Below are positions 14,121 through 21,279 of a DNA stretch of 23,781 bases, piece after piece (within the stretch, counting starts at the first letter, position 1; every line of letters begins with the position of its first letter). The DNA comes from a virus. The position numbers were made by a program, and so were the translations under genes. The DNA lies in the IMG/VR virus record IMGVR_UViG_3300025086_004228, positions 1-23,781 of that record; one strand, 5' to 3'. The notes beneath the pieces are model-generated. The model was not told where the DNA came from, made no database searches, and saw only the letters and a list, made by a program, of their open reading frames with translations.

Positions 14121-14280
14121 ATGGCATGGTGGTAAAGGTTCTAAAAGAAGACCAGAAGATTCTGAAAAGTATGAAGAAGCATGGGAAAAAATATTCGGTA
14201 AACCTAGAACAAAAGAAAAAACAAAACATGACAAAAAGAAACTTGACAGGACAGAAAACAGTAGTATAATAGATACATGA
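14113..14280 (+). CDS. Small basic conserved phage protein
   Basis: A 55-aa, very basic protein beginning MTKWHGGKGSKRRPED, followed by EKYEEAWEKIFGK and a lysine-rich tail. The MTKWxGGKGSK opening and IFGK ending are, from memory, recurrent in T4-like marine phages next to gp45 or similar genes; function is unknown. It overlaps genes on both sides. Its last 38 bases contain a complete promoter (14243-14270), so the same DNA codes for protein and drives the next gene. Confidence 0.7.
   Translation: MTKWHGGKGSKRRPEDSEKYEEAWEKIFGKPRTKEKTKHDKKKLDRTENSSIIDT
14243..14270 (+). promoter_or_regulatory. Sigma70-like promoter inside a coding region, predicted leaderless
   Basis: TTGACA at 14243-14248 and TATAAT at 14265-14270 have a 16-base spacer. 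The predicted start is 14277, the A of the DUF3310 ATG. The 18 bases from 14263 to 14280 are identical to those before gp55. It lies wholly within the preceding 55-aa gene. Confidence 0.65.
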
Positions 14281-14594
14281 GTTTGAAAAATATAGATTAT
14301 AAATTTAGTGAAGGTGAACTTATAGAGGAGTTGGGTCAGTATATTGATTCAACATATTCTAAAGATGAAGGTTCACATTATAATCAAAATAAATTTCAAG
14401 CAACCGAATTTATAGTAGACGGTGGACATGGAGAAGGATTCTGTATAGGAAACATTCTCAAGTATGCTCAACGCTATGGTAAAAAAGAAGGCTATAATCG
14501 TAAAGACTTATTGAAAGTTTTACATTATGGTATAATTGCACTGCATGTGCATGATTTAAATAATGGAGAAAGTGAATCAAATGAAACTAAGTAG
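14277..14594 (+). CDS. DUF3310-family protein
   Basis: A 105-aa protein. The block HYNQNKFQATEFIVDGGHGEGFCIGNILKYAQRYGKKEGYNRKDLLKVLHYGIIALH (about residues 38-94) fits DUF3310, a small phage family sometimes labelled a nucleotide kinase without proof. Family hallmarks visible are the N-terminal HYN, the GNILKYAQRYGKK segment and the Asp/Leu helix with a terminal HYG. It lacks a P-loop, so the kinase label should not be used. Expression is probably from the leaderless promoter in the upstream gene. Its 3' end overlaps gp45 by 14 bases. Confidence 0.78.
   Translation: MSLKNIDYKFSEGELIEELGQYIDSTYSKDEGSHYNQNKFQATEFIVDGGHGEGFCIGNILKYAQRYGKKEGYNRKDLLKVLHYGIIALHVHDLNNGESESNETK
14528..14536 (+). 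promoter_or_regulatory. Possible extended -10 promoter before gp45
   Basis: TGGTATAAT is a full extended -10 element (TGnTATAAT). It would start transcription near 14543 and give gp45 a leader of about 38 bases containing its GGAG. The nearest -35-like TTGAAA is only 14 bases upstream, so this rests on the -10 alone, within a coding sequence of AT-rich DNA. Confidence 0.25.
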
Positions 14595-15249
14595 CAATAC
14601 TCTTAATTTGTTGAATAATTTTTCAACAATTAATTCCGGTATTACAGTTAAGACCGGTAATGAAATATCAACTGTATCAGCAATGAAAAATATCTTTGCA
14701 AAAGCAATTGTAGATGAAACCTTTGAACAGGAACATTCAATCTATGACTTATCAGAATATCTAGGAGCAGTATCTTTATTTGATACACCAGACTTTATAT
14801 TCAATGGTGAATCAGTTGATGTTAATGAAGGTGATAATTCAGTCAGATATTATTATGCTGACCCACAAATGGTTATATCACCACAGAAAGATATTACAAT
14901 GCCTGAACCAGAAATTACTTTTGATTTAGATGAAGATGTTTTATCAAGTCTATTGAAAGCATCTTCTGTACTGTCATTACCTGATATGGTTTTATCAAGT
15001 GATGGTACAACAGTTCAGTTAACAGTAAAAGATAAGAAGAACGCAACATCAAATGTTTATAGTAGAACTGTAGCACAAGGTAATGGTTCAACTTATGAAA
15101 TGTTTTTAAGAATGGAAAATATTAAAGTGTTAGGTGGTGATTATACAGTTTTTGTATCATCAAAAGGAATAGCACATTTTACTAATAGAAATATTTCAGT
15201 CGAATATTTTATAGCTACAGAACCTGACTCAACTTATAATGAATCTTAA
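14581..15249 (+). CDS. 45: DNA polymerase sliding clamp, gp45
   Basis: A 222-aa homologue of the T4 trimeric clamp gp45 (228 aa), which tethers the polymerase to DNA and activates late transcription with gp55. The opening MKLSSNTLNLLNNFSTINSGI follows the T4 protein closely, and DLSEYLGAVSLF near 61-72 and a C-terminal YFIATEPDSTYNES match the ends of the two clamp domains. The start at 14581 is preferred to the in-frame ATG at 14563 because it matches the T4 N-terminus and has GGAG at 14565-14568. The gene lies two bases before gp44. Confidence 0.92.
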   Translation: MKLSSNTLNLLNNFSTINSGITVKTGNEISTVSAMKNIFAKAIVDETFEQEHSIYDLSEYLGAVSLFDTPDFIFNGESVDVNEGDNSVRYYYADPQMVISPQKDITMPEPEITFDLDEDVLSSLLKASSVLSLPDMVLSSDGTTVQLTVKDKKNATSNVYSRTVAQGNGSTYEMFLRMENIKVLGGDYTVFVSSKGIAHFTNRNISVEYFIATEPDSTYNES

Positions 15250-15251
15250 TA

Positions 15252-16190
15252 ATGAAAGAAGATTTTTTATGGGTTGAAAAATACAGACCTAGAAATATTA
15301 ATGACTGTATTCTACCAGAAGAAACAAAAAAAATATTTTTAGACTTTGTAAATAATAAAGAAATTCCTAATTTGTTATTGTGTGGTACTGCAGGTGTAGG
15401 TAAAACAACTGTAGCAAAAGCACTATGTAATGAATTAGATGCAGATTTTGTTATGATTAATGGTTCAGAAGAAAGAAACATTGATACTCTAAGAGTTAAA
15501 ATAAAACAATTTGCATCAACGGTTTCACTTAGTGGTGGTCCAAAGATTGTAATATTAGATGAAGCTGATTATCTAAATCCACAATCTACTCAACCAGCAC
15601 TTCGTGGTTTTATAGAAGAATTTTCAAAGAATTGTAGATTCATCTTTACTTGTAATTATAAAAACAGAATCATTTCTCCATTACATTCAAGATGTAGTGT
15701 TGTTGATTTTACTATTGAATCAAGTCAGAAACCAACAATAGCAAATGGGATATTCAAAAGAATTTTATATATTCTTAAATCAGAAAACATAGATTATAAT
15801 GAACAAGTAGTTGTTCAATTAGTTCAAAAATTCTTTCCAGATTTTCGTAGAGTTTTAAATGAACTTCAAAAGTATTCAGCTTCAGGTAAAATAGATAGTG
15901 GTGTATTAGCTAATCTTGATGATGAAAATTTAAATGAAGTATTAGGTTTTATTCGTGATAAAGAATTTTCTAAAATGAGAAAATGGGTTGCACTAAATAT
16001 ACATAACGACCCACAAGCTATCTATAGAAAGATATACGAATCTTTATTTACTAGAATGGAAAATAGTAGTGTTCCTCAAGCAATTATTATCTTGAGTGAT
16101 TATACATATAAGTCAGCTTTTGTTGCTGACCAAGAAGTCAACATGGTAGCATGTATGACTGAATTAATGATGGAGTGTAAATTAAATTGA
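15252..16190 (+). CDS. 44: Clamp-loader large subunit, gp44
   Basis: A 312-aa AAA+ ATPase (T4 gp44 is 319 aa), the four-copy motor that opens and loads the gp45 clamp together with gp62. Motifs seen are WVEKYRPRNINDCIL at the N-terminus, Walker A GTAGVGKT at 45-52, DEAD at 103-106 (Walker B), sensor-1 IFTCNYKNRI at about 131-140, and the SRC motif at 146-148 that provides the arginine finger in trans. The end overlaps queD through a TTGA junction. In T4 gene 62 follows at once; here it lies about 5.5 kb downstream. Confidence 0.95.
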   Translation: MKEDFLWVEKYRPRNINDCILPEETKKIFLDFVNNKEIPNLLLCGTAGVGKTTVAKALCNELDADFVMINGSEERNIDTLRVKIKQFASTVSLSGGPKIVILDEADYLNPQSTQPALRGFIEEFSKNCRFIFTCNYKNRIISPLHSRCSVVDFTIESSQKPTIANGIFKRILYILKSENIDYNEQVVVQLVQKFFPDFRRVLNELQKYSASGKIDSGVLANLDDENLNEVLGFIRDKEFSKMRKWVALNIHNDPQAIYRKIYESLFTRMENSSVPQAIIILSDYTYKSAFVADQEVNMVACMTELMMECKLN

Positions 16191-16651
16191 AATATAGAAA
16201 CATAACAGAGATAAGACCATACAGAGTTGTAAAAACATATGGTAATGAAACAGGTCATTCATGTGCATTTAGACAATGGAGAGCTGATTCACATTGTAAT
16301 CTAATTCATGGGTATGCATTAGGTTTTGAAATAACATTCGATTCTTCAACATTGAATGAACAAAATTGGGTTATTGATTTCGGTGATTTAGGTGTATTGA
16401 AAAAATATCTTAAAGATACTTTTGACCATACAACTGCAGTTGCTCATGACGACCCAATGTTAGAACATTTTATTAATCTTAATGATGAAAATTTGATTGA
16501 TATAAGATTAATGGATAATGTAGGTTGTGAAGCGTTTGCTGAACTTGTTTTTGATTTTTGTGTAAGTAATTTTGAAGACGATAGAGTTAAAGTAAAATCA
16601 GTTCGTGTTTTTGAACATGGAGCAAATAGTGCTGTATTCGGAAATTTTTAA
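16187..16651 (+). CDS. queD: 6-carboxytetrahydropterin synthase (QueD)
   Basis: A 154-aa QueD-family enzyme that turns dihydroneopterin triphosphate into 6-carboxy-tetrahydropterin, the second step to preQ0. Catalytic Cys37 (ADSHCNLIHG), His81 in FDHTT and Glu143 in VFEHG are all present. Zinc ligands His24 and His41 are present too, but the usual HGH reads HGY (Tyr43), as in the FRQWRADSHC subgroup. The start is TTG at 16187, overlapping the gp44 stop, since no in-frame ATG lies upstream of the essential residues. It overlaps queE. The enzyme class is confident; QueD activity rather than a pterin-synthase variant is supported by the gene set. Confidence 0.9.
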   Translation: MKYRNITEIRPYRVVKTYGNETGHSCAFRQWRADSHCNLIHGYALGFEITFDSSTLNEQNWVIDFGDLGVLKKYLKDTFDHTTAVAHDDPMLEHFINLNDENLIDIRLMDNVGCEAFAELVFDFCVSNFEDDRVKVKSVRVFEHGANSAVFGNF

Positions 16652-17483
16652 AAGTATTCAAGGAGAAGGACATTATACAGGTGTACCAACAACCTGGTTG
16701 AGATTTTTTGGTTGTAATTTAGAATGTAATGGTTTTGGTCAAGACGACCCAACAGACCCTTCAACATATAAATTACCATATCAAGACTTTGATTTAATTG
16801 AAGTTAAGAATGTAGAAGATTTGCCTGTATGGAAGTATGGTTGTGATTCATCTTATTCATGGTCAAAGAAGTTTGCAAAGATACAAAAAAATGAAACAGA
16901 AGAAGAAGTTGCAAAGAAATTATTTGACCAGATGTATGATGAAAATACTCATATAGCTTTTACAGGTGGTGAACCATTAATGAAAGCAGCTCAAAAGAAA
17001 ACTGTAAAGATTTTAGATGAAATGGAAAATTTATGTAGAGGTAAATTTGGTAAAAGATTCAAATATATTACATGGGAAACAAATGGAACAAGACCAATAG
17101 AAACTGTATTACATAATTATTTATCTTCAATGGGTCATGAAGTAGAATATTTCTTTTCAGTTAGTCCAAAGATGTTTAATACTAGTGGTGAAAAAGATGC
17201 TGTATGTCCTGAGATAGTAAAACAGTATCATGATATATCAGATGTTGGTCAATTAAAATTTGTATGTAATGGCACAGATGATTCGTGGAATGAGATTGAA
17301 GAATCAATAATAAAGTTTAGAGACATGGGTGTTAATTATCCTATTTGGATAATGCCTGTAGGAGCTACAGAAGAAGCTCAAGATGATAATGCAAAAGAGA
17401 TTACAATTCAAACAATGGAAAGAGGATACAATGTATCAGCAAGAGTTCATTGTTATATATTTGGTAATCAGATAGGAACATAA
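16617..17483 (+). CDS. queE: 7-carboxy-7-deazaguanine synthase (QueE), radical SAM
   Basis: A radical-SAM enzyme that converts 6-carboxy-tetrahydropterin to 7-carboxy-7-deazaguanine. IQGEGHYTGVPTTWLRFFGC is characteristic. The iron-sulfur cysteines are C-x3-C, then about 38 residues, then C in GCDSSYSW. Aligned to E. coli QueE this is one CxxxCxxC motif with about 36 extra residues before its last Cys. TGGEP, ETNGT and VSPK motifs follow. It is about 289 aa, longer than typical QueE (about 220). The ATG at 16617 is used here; GTG at 16629 has GGAG six bases upstream and may be the true start, and a GTG at 16605 is also in frame. It overlaps queD and ends in a TAATG junction with queC. Confidence 0.9.
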   Translation: MEQIVLYSEIFKSIQGEGHYTGVPTTWLRFFGCNLECNGFGQDDPTDPSTYKLPYQDFDLIEVKNVEDLPVWKYGCDSSYSWSKKFAKIQKNETEEEVAKKLFDQMYDENTHIAFTGGEPLMKAAQKKTVKILDEMENLCRGKFGKRFKYITWETNGTRPIETVLHNYLSSMGHEVEYFFSVSPKMFNTSGEKDAVCPEIVKQYHDISDVGQLKFVCNGTDDSWNEIEESIIKFRDMGVNYPIWIMPVGATEEAQDDNAKEITIQTMERGYNVSARVHCYIFGNQIGT

Positions 17484-18184
17484 TGGATAAAGTATTAGTA
17501 GTATTAAGTGGTGGTTTAGATAGTTCTGTTGCTTCTATGATGTGTGTTGATAAGTATGGTAAAGATAATGTTCAAGCTGTGACTTTTGACTATAATCAAA
17601 AACAAAAATTAGAAATATTAAAAGCAACTACTCTTTGTAGATGTTTAGAAATAGAACATACAATTCTAGATTTATCTGTATTAGGTACAATAGCACAACC
17701 AATGTCAGCAAACATATCAGGAACAGCTGTTGACATGCCAAACATTAAAGAAGTGTTAGGAGACCCTCAACCTGTCACTTATGTTCCATTTAGAAATATG
17801 ATTTTACTATCTCTTGCAATGAGTCATGCAGAAGTTCAAGGTTGTAATAAAGTAATTACAGGTCTACAAGTACATGATGAATATGGATATTGGGATACAA
17901 CACAAAAGTTTGTTGATACAATGAATAATGTAGCTTCTCAAAATAGGACTCATTCAGTATCTATTGAAGCACCATTTAGTCAAATGTCAAAAGCAGAAGA
18001 AATAGAAGTAGCAATAGAACTAGGACAGTTTGATTTACTTAAACATACATTAACTTGTTATGACCCTCAAGGTGTTTTATCTTGTGGTGAGTGTCCTTCA
18101 TGTGCTGAAAGAATTATGAATTTTATGAAAGTTGGTCGTAAGGACCCTGTTCCTTATGTTAAAGATATAAATTGGAATATATAA
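17483..18184 (+). CDS. queC: 7-cyano-7-deazaguanine (preQ0) synthase (QueC)
   Basis: A 233-aa ATP-dependent enzyme that turns 7-carboxy-7-deazaguanine and ammonia into preQ0. The PP-loop SGGLDS at 9-14 binds ATP, YVPFRN at 100-105 and a conserved GLQVHDEYGYWD segment follow, and four zinc cysteines close the protein: Cys192, Cys201, Cys204 and Cys207. Its length is normal for the family. The start overlaps the queE stop, and its own stop overlaps the amidotransferase start (TAATG), so the two are translationally coupled. In some archaea and phages QueC is fused to such an amidotransferase domain; here they are separate. Confidence 0.95.
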   Translation: MDKVLVVLSGGLDSSVASMMCVDKYGKDNVQAVTFDYNQKQKLEILKATTLCRCLEIEHTILDLSVLGTIAQPMSANISGTAVDMPNIKEVLGDPQPVTYVPFRNMILLSLAMSHAEVQGCNKVITGLQVHDEYGYWDTTQKFVDTMNNVASQNRTHSVSIEAPFSQMSKAEEIEVAIELGQFDLLKHTLTCYDPQGVLSCGECPSCAERIMNFMKVGRKDPVPYVKDINWNI

Positions 18185-18825
18185 TGTGTGCAATATTTGG
18201 AAGTAAAGATAAAGAAAAGTTTTTAGAATTAGCAGAACTGAATCAATACAGAGGTAATTTCGCTCATTCAACTACTGTATTTCAGACAGGTATGTTTCAA
18301 CATTATCCTGACGCTGAAAAAGTTATTCATATAACAACTAATACAGCTGAAGGTGAGTTTAAAGATTCAATAACAATGTCAAAAGAATATAAAATAACTT
18401 ATTATCTTGGTCATGTACAAGCACCAACAACAGATAGTGTCAAGACACACCCTTCAAATATTAATGGTGATTTACTTTGGCACAATGGAATCATAAAAGA
18501 TTATCAAGTTCAAGAATGGAAACATGAACTTGGTAATGTTGAATGGGATACTGAATTACTACATAGACATTTAGTTCTTGGTAATGATTTAGATAATGTT
18601 GATGGCACATTTAGTTGTGCTAGATACACAAAGGATAATCTTTATCTTTTTAGAAATGAGATTAGTCCTTTATTTTATGATGAAGATATGAACATATCTT
18701 CAACGAAGTTTGATAATTCACTAGAAACTGAATCTGGTGTTATGTATCAAATGAATTTAGTGAATAATAGTCTTGAACTAATAAATAGGTTTGAGACTAA
18801 AGAGAACCCATATTATTTTGGGTAA
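18184..18825 (+). CDS. Stand-alone class-II glutamine amidotransferase (Gat) next to QueC
   Basis: A 213-aa N-terminal-nucleophile amidotransferase domain that releases ammonia from glutamine. The start is fixed by MCAIFGSK, which exposes Cys2 as catalytic residue after Met removal; the in-frame ATG at 18172 would bury it. Other class-II motifs are GHVQAPTT at 76-83, THP at 88-90, WHNGII at 99-104 and DTELL at 122-126. No synthetase domain is attached. Fused Gat-QueC proteins make archaeosine-type (7-amidino) bases from preQ0, so this gene probably supplies ammonia to QueC or to preQ0; that step is inferred. It is coupled to queC by TAATG. Confidence 0.85.
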   Translation: MCAIFGSKDKEKFLELAELNQYRGNFAHSTTVFQTGMFQHYPDAEKVIHITTNTAEGEFKDSITMSKEYKITYYLGHVQAPTTDSVKTHPSNINGDLLWHNGIIKDYQVQEWKHELGNVEWDTELLHRHLVLGNDLDNVDGTFSCARYTKDNLYLFRNEISPLFYDEDMNISSTKFDNSLETESGVMYQMNLVNNSLELINRFETKENPYYFG

Positions 18826-18835
18826 TTTAATAATG

Positions 18836-18856
18836 TAATGTGACAAAACCACATTA
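18836..18856 (+). repeat. Inverted repeat upstream of folE
   Basis: TAATGTG (18836-18842) and CACATTA (18850-18856) are perfect 7-base arms with a 7-base loop in the 48-base gap between the amidotransferase gene and folE. A run of A follows, so it is not an intrinsic terminator for the + strand. It could be an operator, an RNA-processing hairpin or a weak structure just before the GGAG of folE at 18865-18868. Confidence 0.35.
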
Positions 18857-18873
18857 AAAAAAATGGAGAAAAA

Positions 18874-19533
18874 ATGAAAACTGATAAAAAATTAGGACTA
18901 GAAGTTGCAGAATATCTAGTTAAAAAAGGTGTAGAAACACCAATTACTGAAACTTCGTTAACAGACGAGGAGAAGATAGAACTAATCAGAGAGAACATGG
19001 AAATTGTTGTTGATGTATTAGGTTTAGACAGAGAAGATGATTCAATAGCTGGTACAGCTGATAGAGTTGCAAAGATGTATGTTTCTGAATTATGTTTAGG
19101 ACTATCTTACAATAACTTTCCAAAAGTATCTGTATTTGAAAACAAAATGGGATATGACCAAATGGTCGTACAAAAAGATATCACATTTCATTCATTGTGT
19201 GAACATCATTTAGTCAACTTTAATGGTTTGGCTCAGATTGCTTACATACCAAATGAAAATGTAATAGGACTTTCTAAATTAAATAGAATTGTAAATTTCT
19301 TTGCAAGAAGACCACAAGTTCAAGAAAGAATGACAGAACAAATTTTCTATGCTTTGGAGTATATATTAGGCACTAGTAATATTGGTGTTCTTGTACAAGG
19401 TGAGCATCTTTGTGTAAAATCTAGAGGTATTGGCGACCAAGCATCAGGTATGACTACATCTAAATTAGGTGGACACTTTTTTGATAAACATTCTGTTAGG
19501 TCAGAATTTATGAGTTTGGCGTTAAAATCATGA
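18874..19533 (+). CDS. folE: GTP cyclohydrolase I (FolE)
   Basis: A 219-aa enzyme that opens GTP to give dihydroneopterin triphosphate, the entry step to preQ0 (and folate). Zinc ligands are Cys109, His112 (SLCEHHLV) and Cys180 (GEHLCVKSRG). The conserved IGLSKLNRIVNFFARRPQVQERMTEQI and the TTSKLGG block are intact, so it should be active. The ATG at 18874 has GGAG five bases before it. This is the only gene in the cassette with an intergenic leader, which holds an inverted repeat. Its end overlaps the transglycosylase gene in ATGA. Confidence 0.95.
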   Translation: MKTDKKLGLEVAEYLVKKGVETPITETSLTDEEKIELIRENMEIVVDVLGLDREDDSIAGTADRVAKMYVSELCLGLSYNNFPKVSVFENKMGYDQMVVQKDITFHSLCEHHLVNFNGLAQIAYIPNENVIGLSKLNRIVNFFARRPQVQERMTEQIFYALEYILGTSNIGVLVQGEHLCVKSRGIGDQASGMTTSKLGGHFFDKHSVRSEFMSLALKS

Positions 19534-20822
19534 AGTTTGAATATGTAGTTTCCGGTTTAACTATGGGGATTGATGATTTATATTATAATCCTGTAGTTGC
19601 AGCACCTTATATAAAACACATGAATCAGAAAATTACTGATTTAGATGCAAGATTTGAAAATCAGAATTTATCTTTATTGTACAACGCACATCAGGAAAGA
19701 AAACATGGTGTGACTATGACAGAAACAATGAATGATTCGTGGCATCGTCTATTTGCTGACTCAGGTGGTCTTCAAATGGCAAGAACATCAAAAGGAATCA
19801 CACCAGAGTTGAAAGATAAAGTATATCATCATCAAGCAAAGTATTGTGATGTTGCTATGATATTTGATGAAATACCGATTGAGTTTGATTTATCACTTAT
19901 TGGTGGTAATTCAATGAAAGCTTCATTACTTGGTAGAAGATTTGATAGAAGTGATATCAAAAGAGCTGCTACAGCAACACTAGCTAATGTTAAAAGACAA
20001 ATAGAAGTATTTAAACAAGAAGATTCTAAAGCAAAGATGATGTTAATATCACAAGGTCAATCAGTAGAAACATATAGAGAATATATCGAATTGATATGTA
20101 ATGGTTTATCCGATGATGAAATTGATATGTTTGTATGTGGTGTAGCACCAAGTTCACTATGTAATGGTAATTCATTTGCTCATAGATGTGAAATGATTTA
20201 TGCAATGAAAGAATATCAGATACCTGATGTAATTAAAAATAATGTTCATTTATTAGGTGTTGGTAATCACGAAGCTTTGTCTCCGTTCTATCTATCACCT
20301 GATTACTTTAGTTTTATTGAGAATCTATCTTATGATTCATCTTCTCATGCTTCATCTTGGTTCTATTCAAGATATAGAAACAAAGACTTTGTAAATATTG
20401 ATGTAGATGTTGTTCATAGGTCAAAGAAAGGATTATCTCAAATTCATTCAGACCAATTACTTCCTGTTATCAATGAAATATTTGAATATGATAGAGAAAC
20501 ATTAAATGATTTTGGTATTACAGAACCAATGCAATTAATAAATGATTCAACTAAATGGTCAGTAGAAAATGTAAATGGTGATAGAAGATTTTGGAAAGAC
20601 CATGATTCAGCAATACATGGTAGATATTTAACACCATGGTTATGGGTCACAAATACTATTGGTAATTTTATGATTGAGTTGGATAGAAGAATTAATAATC
20701 CTGTAGATACAACAGGTCTTGGTTCTATTACTTCTTATGATGAATTTATTAATAATTGGTTATCAAGACAAAGAGCACCAGAGAAAGTGCCAGAACATTG
20801 GCCAGGAGTTTTAGATGTCTAA
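19530..20822 (+). CDS. dpdA: DpdA-type DNA guanine transglycosylase (TGT-like)
   Basis: A 430-aa tRNA-guanine-transglycosylase-like protein. In phages such proteins (DpdA) exchange guanine in DNA for a 7-deazaguanine base. TGT landmarks are present in order: FADSGGLQMA at 75-84 (general acid/base Asp77), FDEIP at 112-116, SQGQS at 174-178 for base recognition, FVCGVAPSS at 201-209, HLLGVG at 240-245 and a likely nucleophile in LSYDSSS, Asp269. The C-terminal 160 residues have no Cys, so the structural zinc site of bacterial TGT is absent. Next to folE, queD, queE and queC this points to DNA rather than tRNA modification, although a tRNA-specific enzyme cannot be excluded. It overlaps folE by four bases and the next gene by eight. 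Confidence 0.85.
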   Translation: MKFEYVVSGLTMGIDDLYYNPVVAAPYIKHMNQKITDLDARFENQNLSLLYNAHQERKHGVTMTETMNDSWHRLFADSGGLQMARTSKGITPELKDKVYHHQAKYCDVAMIFDEIPIEFDLSLIGGNSMKASLLGRRFDRSDIKRAATATLANVKRQIEVFKQEDSKAKMMLISQGQSVETYREYIELICNGLSDDEIDMFVCGVAPSSLCNGNSFAHRCEMIYAMKEYQIPDVIKNNVHLLGVGNHEALSPFYLSPDYFSFIENLSYDSSSHASSWFYSRYRNKDFVNIDVDVVHRSKKGLSQIHSDQLLPVINEIFEYDRETLNDFGITEPMQLINDSTKWSVENVNGDRRFWKDHDSAIHGRYLTPWLWVTNTIGNFMIELDRRINNPVDTTGLGSITSYDEFINNWLSRQRAPEKVPEHWPGVLDV

Positions 20823-21279
20823 ACACAAAGTACATTATGATTGGGTAGATTACGAAAGTGATATGAATAGTATTGATTGGTTAAAGTTTAGTCATGTCAT
20901 TGGTATCTATCGTGGTAGTTTACCAATGGCAACTCACATTTCAAATGTAAGAGATGTTCCTATGTCTATAATAGGATTTCAAACTAGAGATGGGAGTGAT
21001 AAAAAACCATATTGGATATACAACGCTATGGATTGGAATGACTTCAAAGAACAAAAAACAATTTTGATTGTTGATGATATCTATGACACAGGTAATACAA
21101 TTAATAAAGTAAAAGAATTAATTGAAAAATCTTCACCATATAACTGTAGTAAATTTGATGTACAACCTACATTATTAACTTATTGTTTATTTGGTAAAGA
21201 TGCTCCGGAAGGAACTAATCTTGTATATAGTAATTTACATCAAGAAGGTGATTGGATAGAATTTCCATGGGAGAGATAA
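20815..21279 (+). CDS. Phosphoribosyltransferase, purine type (Gpt-like)
   Basis: A 154-aa PRTase. The PRPP-binding motif ILIVDDIYDTGNTI is at 83-96, an RGSLPMA pyrophosphate loop at 33-39 and a C-terminal WIEFPWE at 147-153 resembling the xanthine-guanine phosphoribosyltransferase family. It joins a base to PRPP. In this setting a plausible substrate is the guanine that DpdA displaces from DNA, returning it to GMP and then GTP for FolE; this is inference. It overlaps dpdA by eight bases and abuts the DUF6884-like gene. Confidence 0.85.
   Translation: MSKHKVHYDWVDYESDMNSIDWLKFSHVIGIYRGSLPMATHISNVRDVPMSIIGFQTRDGSDKKPYWIYNAMDWNDFKEQKTILIVDDIYDTGNTINKVKELIEKSSPYNCSKFDVQPTLLTYCLFGKDAPEGTNLVYSNLHQEGDWIEFPWER

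Noticed and set aside
14277-14594. Nucleotide kinase function for the DUF3310 protein
   Set aside because: No P-loop or other nucleotide-binding motif is visible; the label is an annotation habit.
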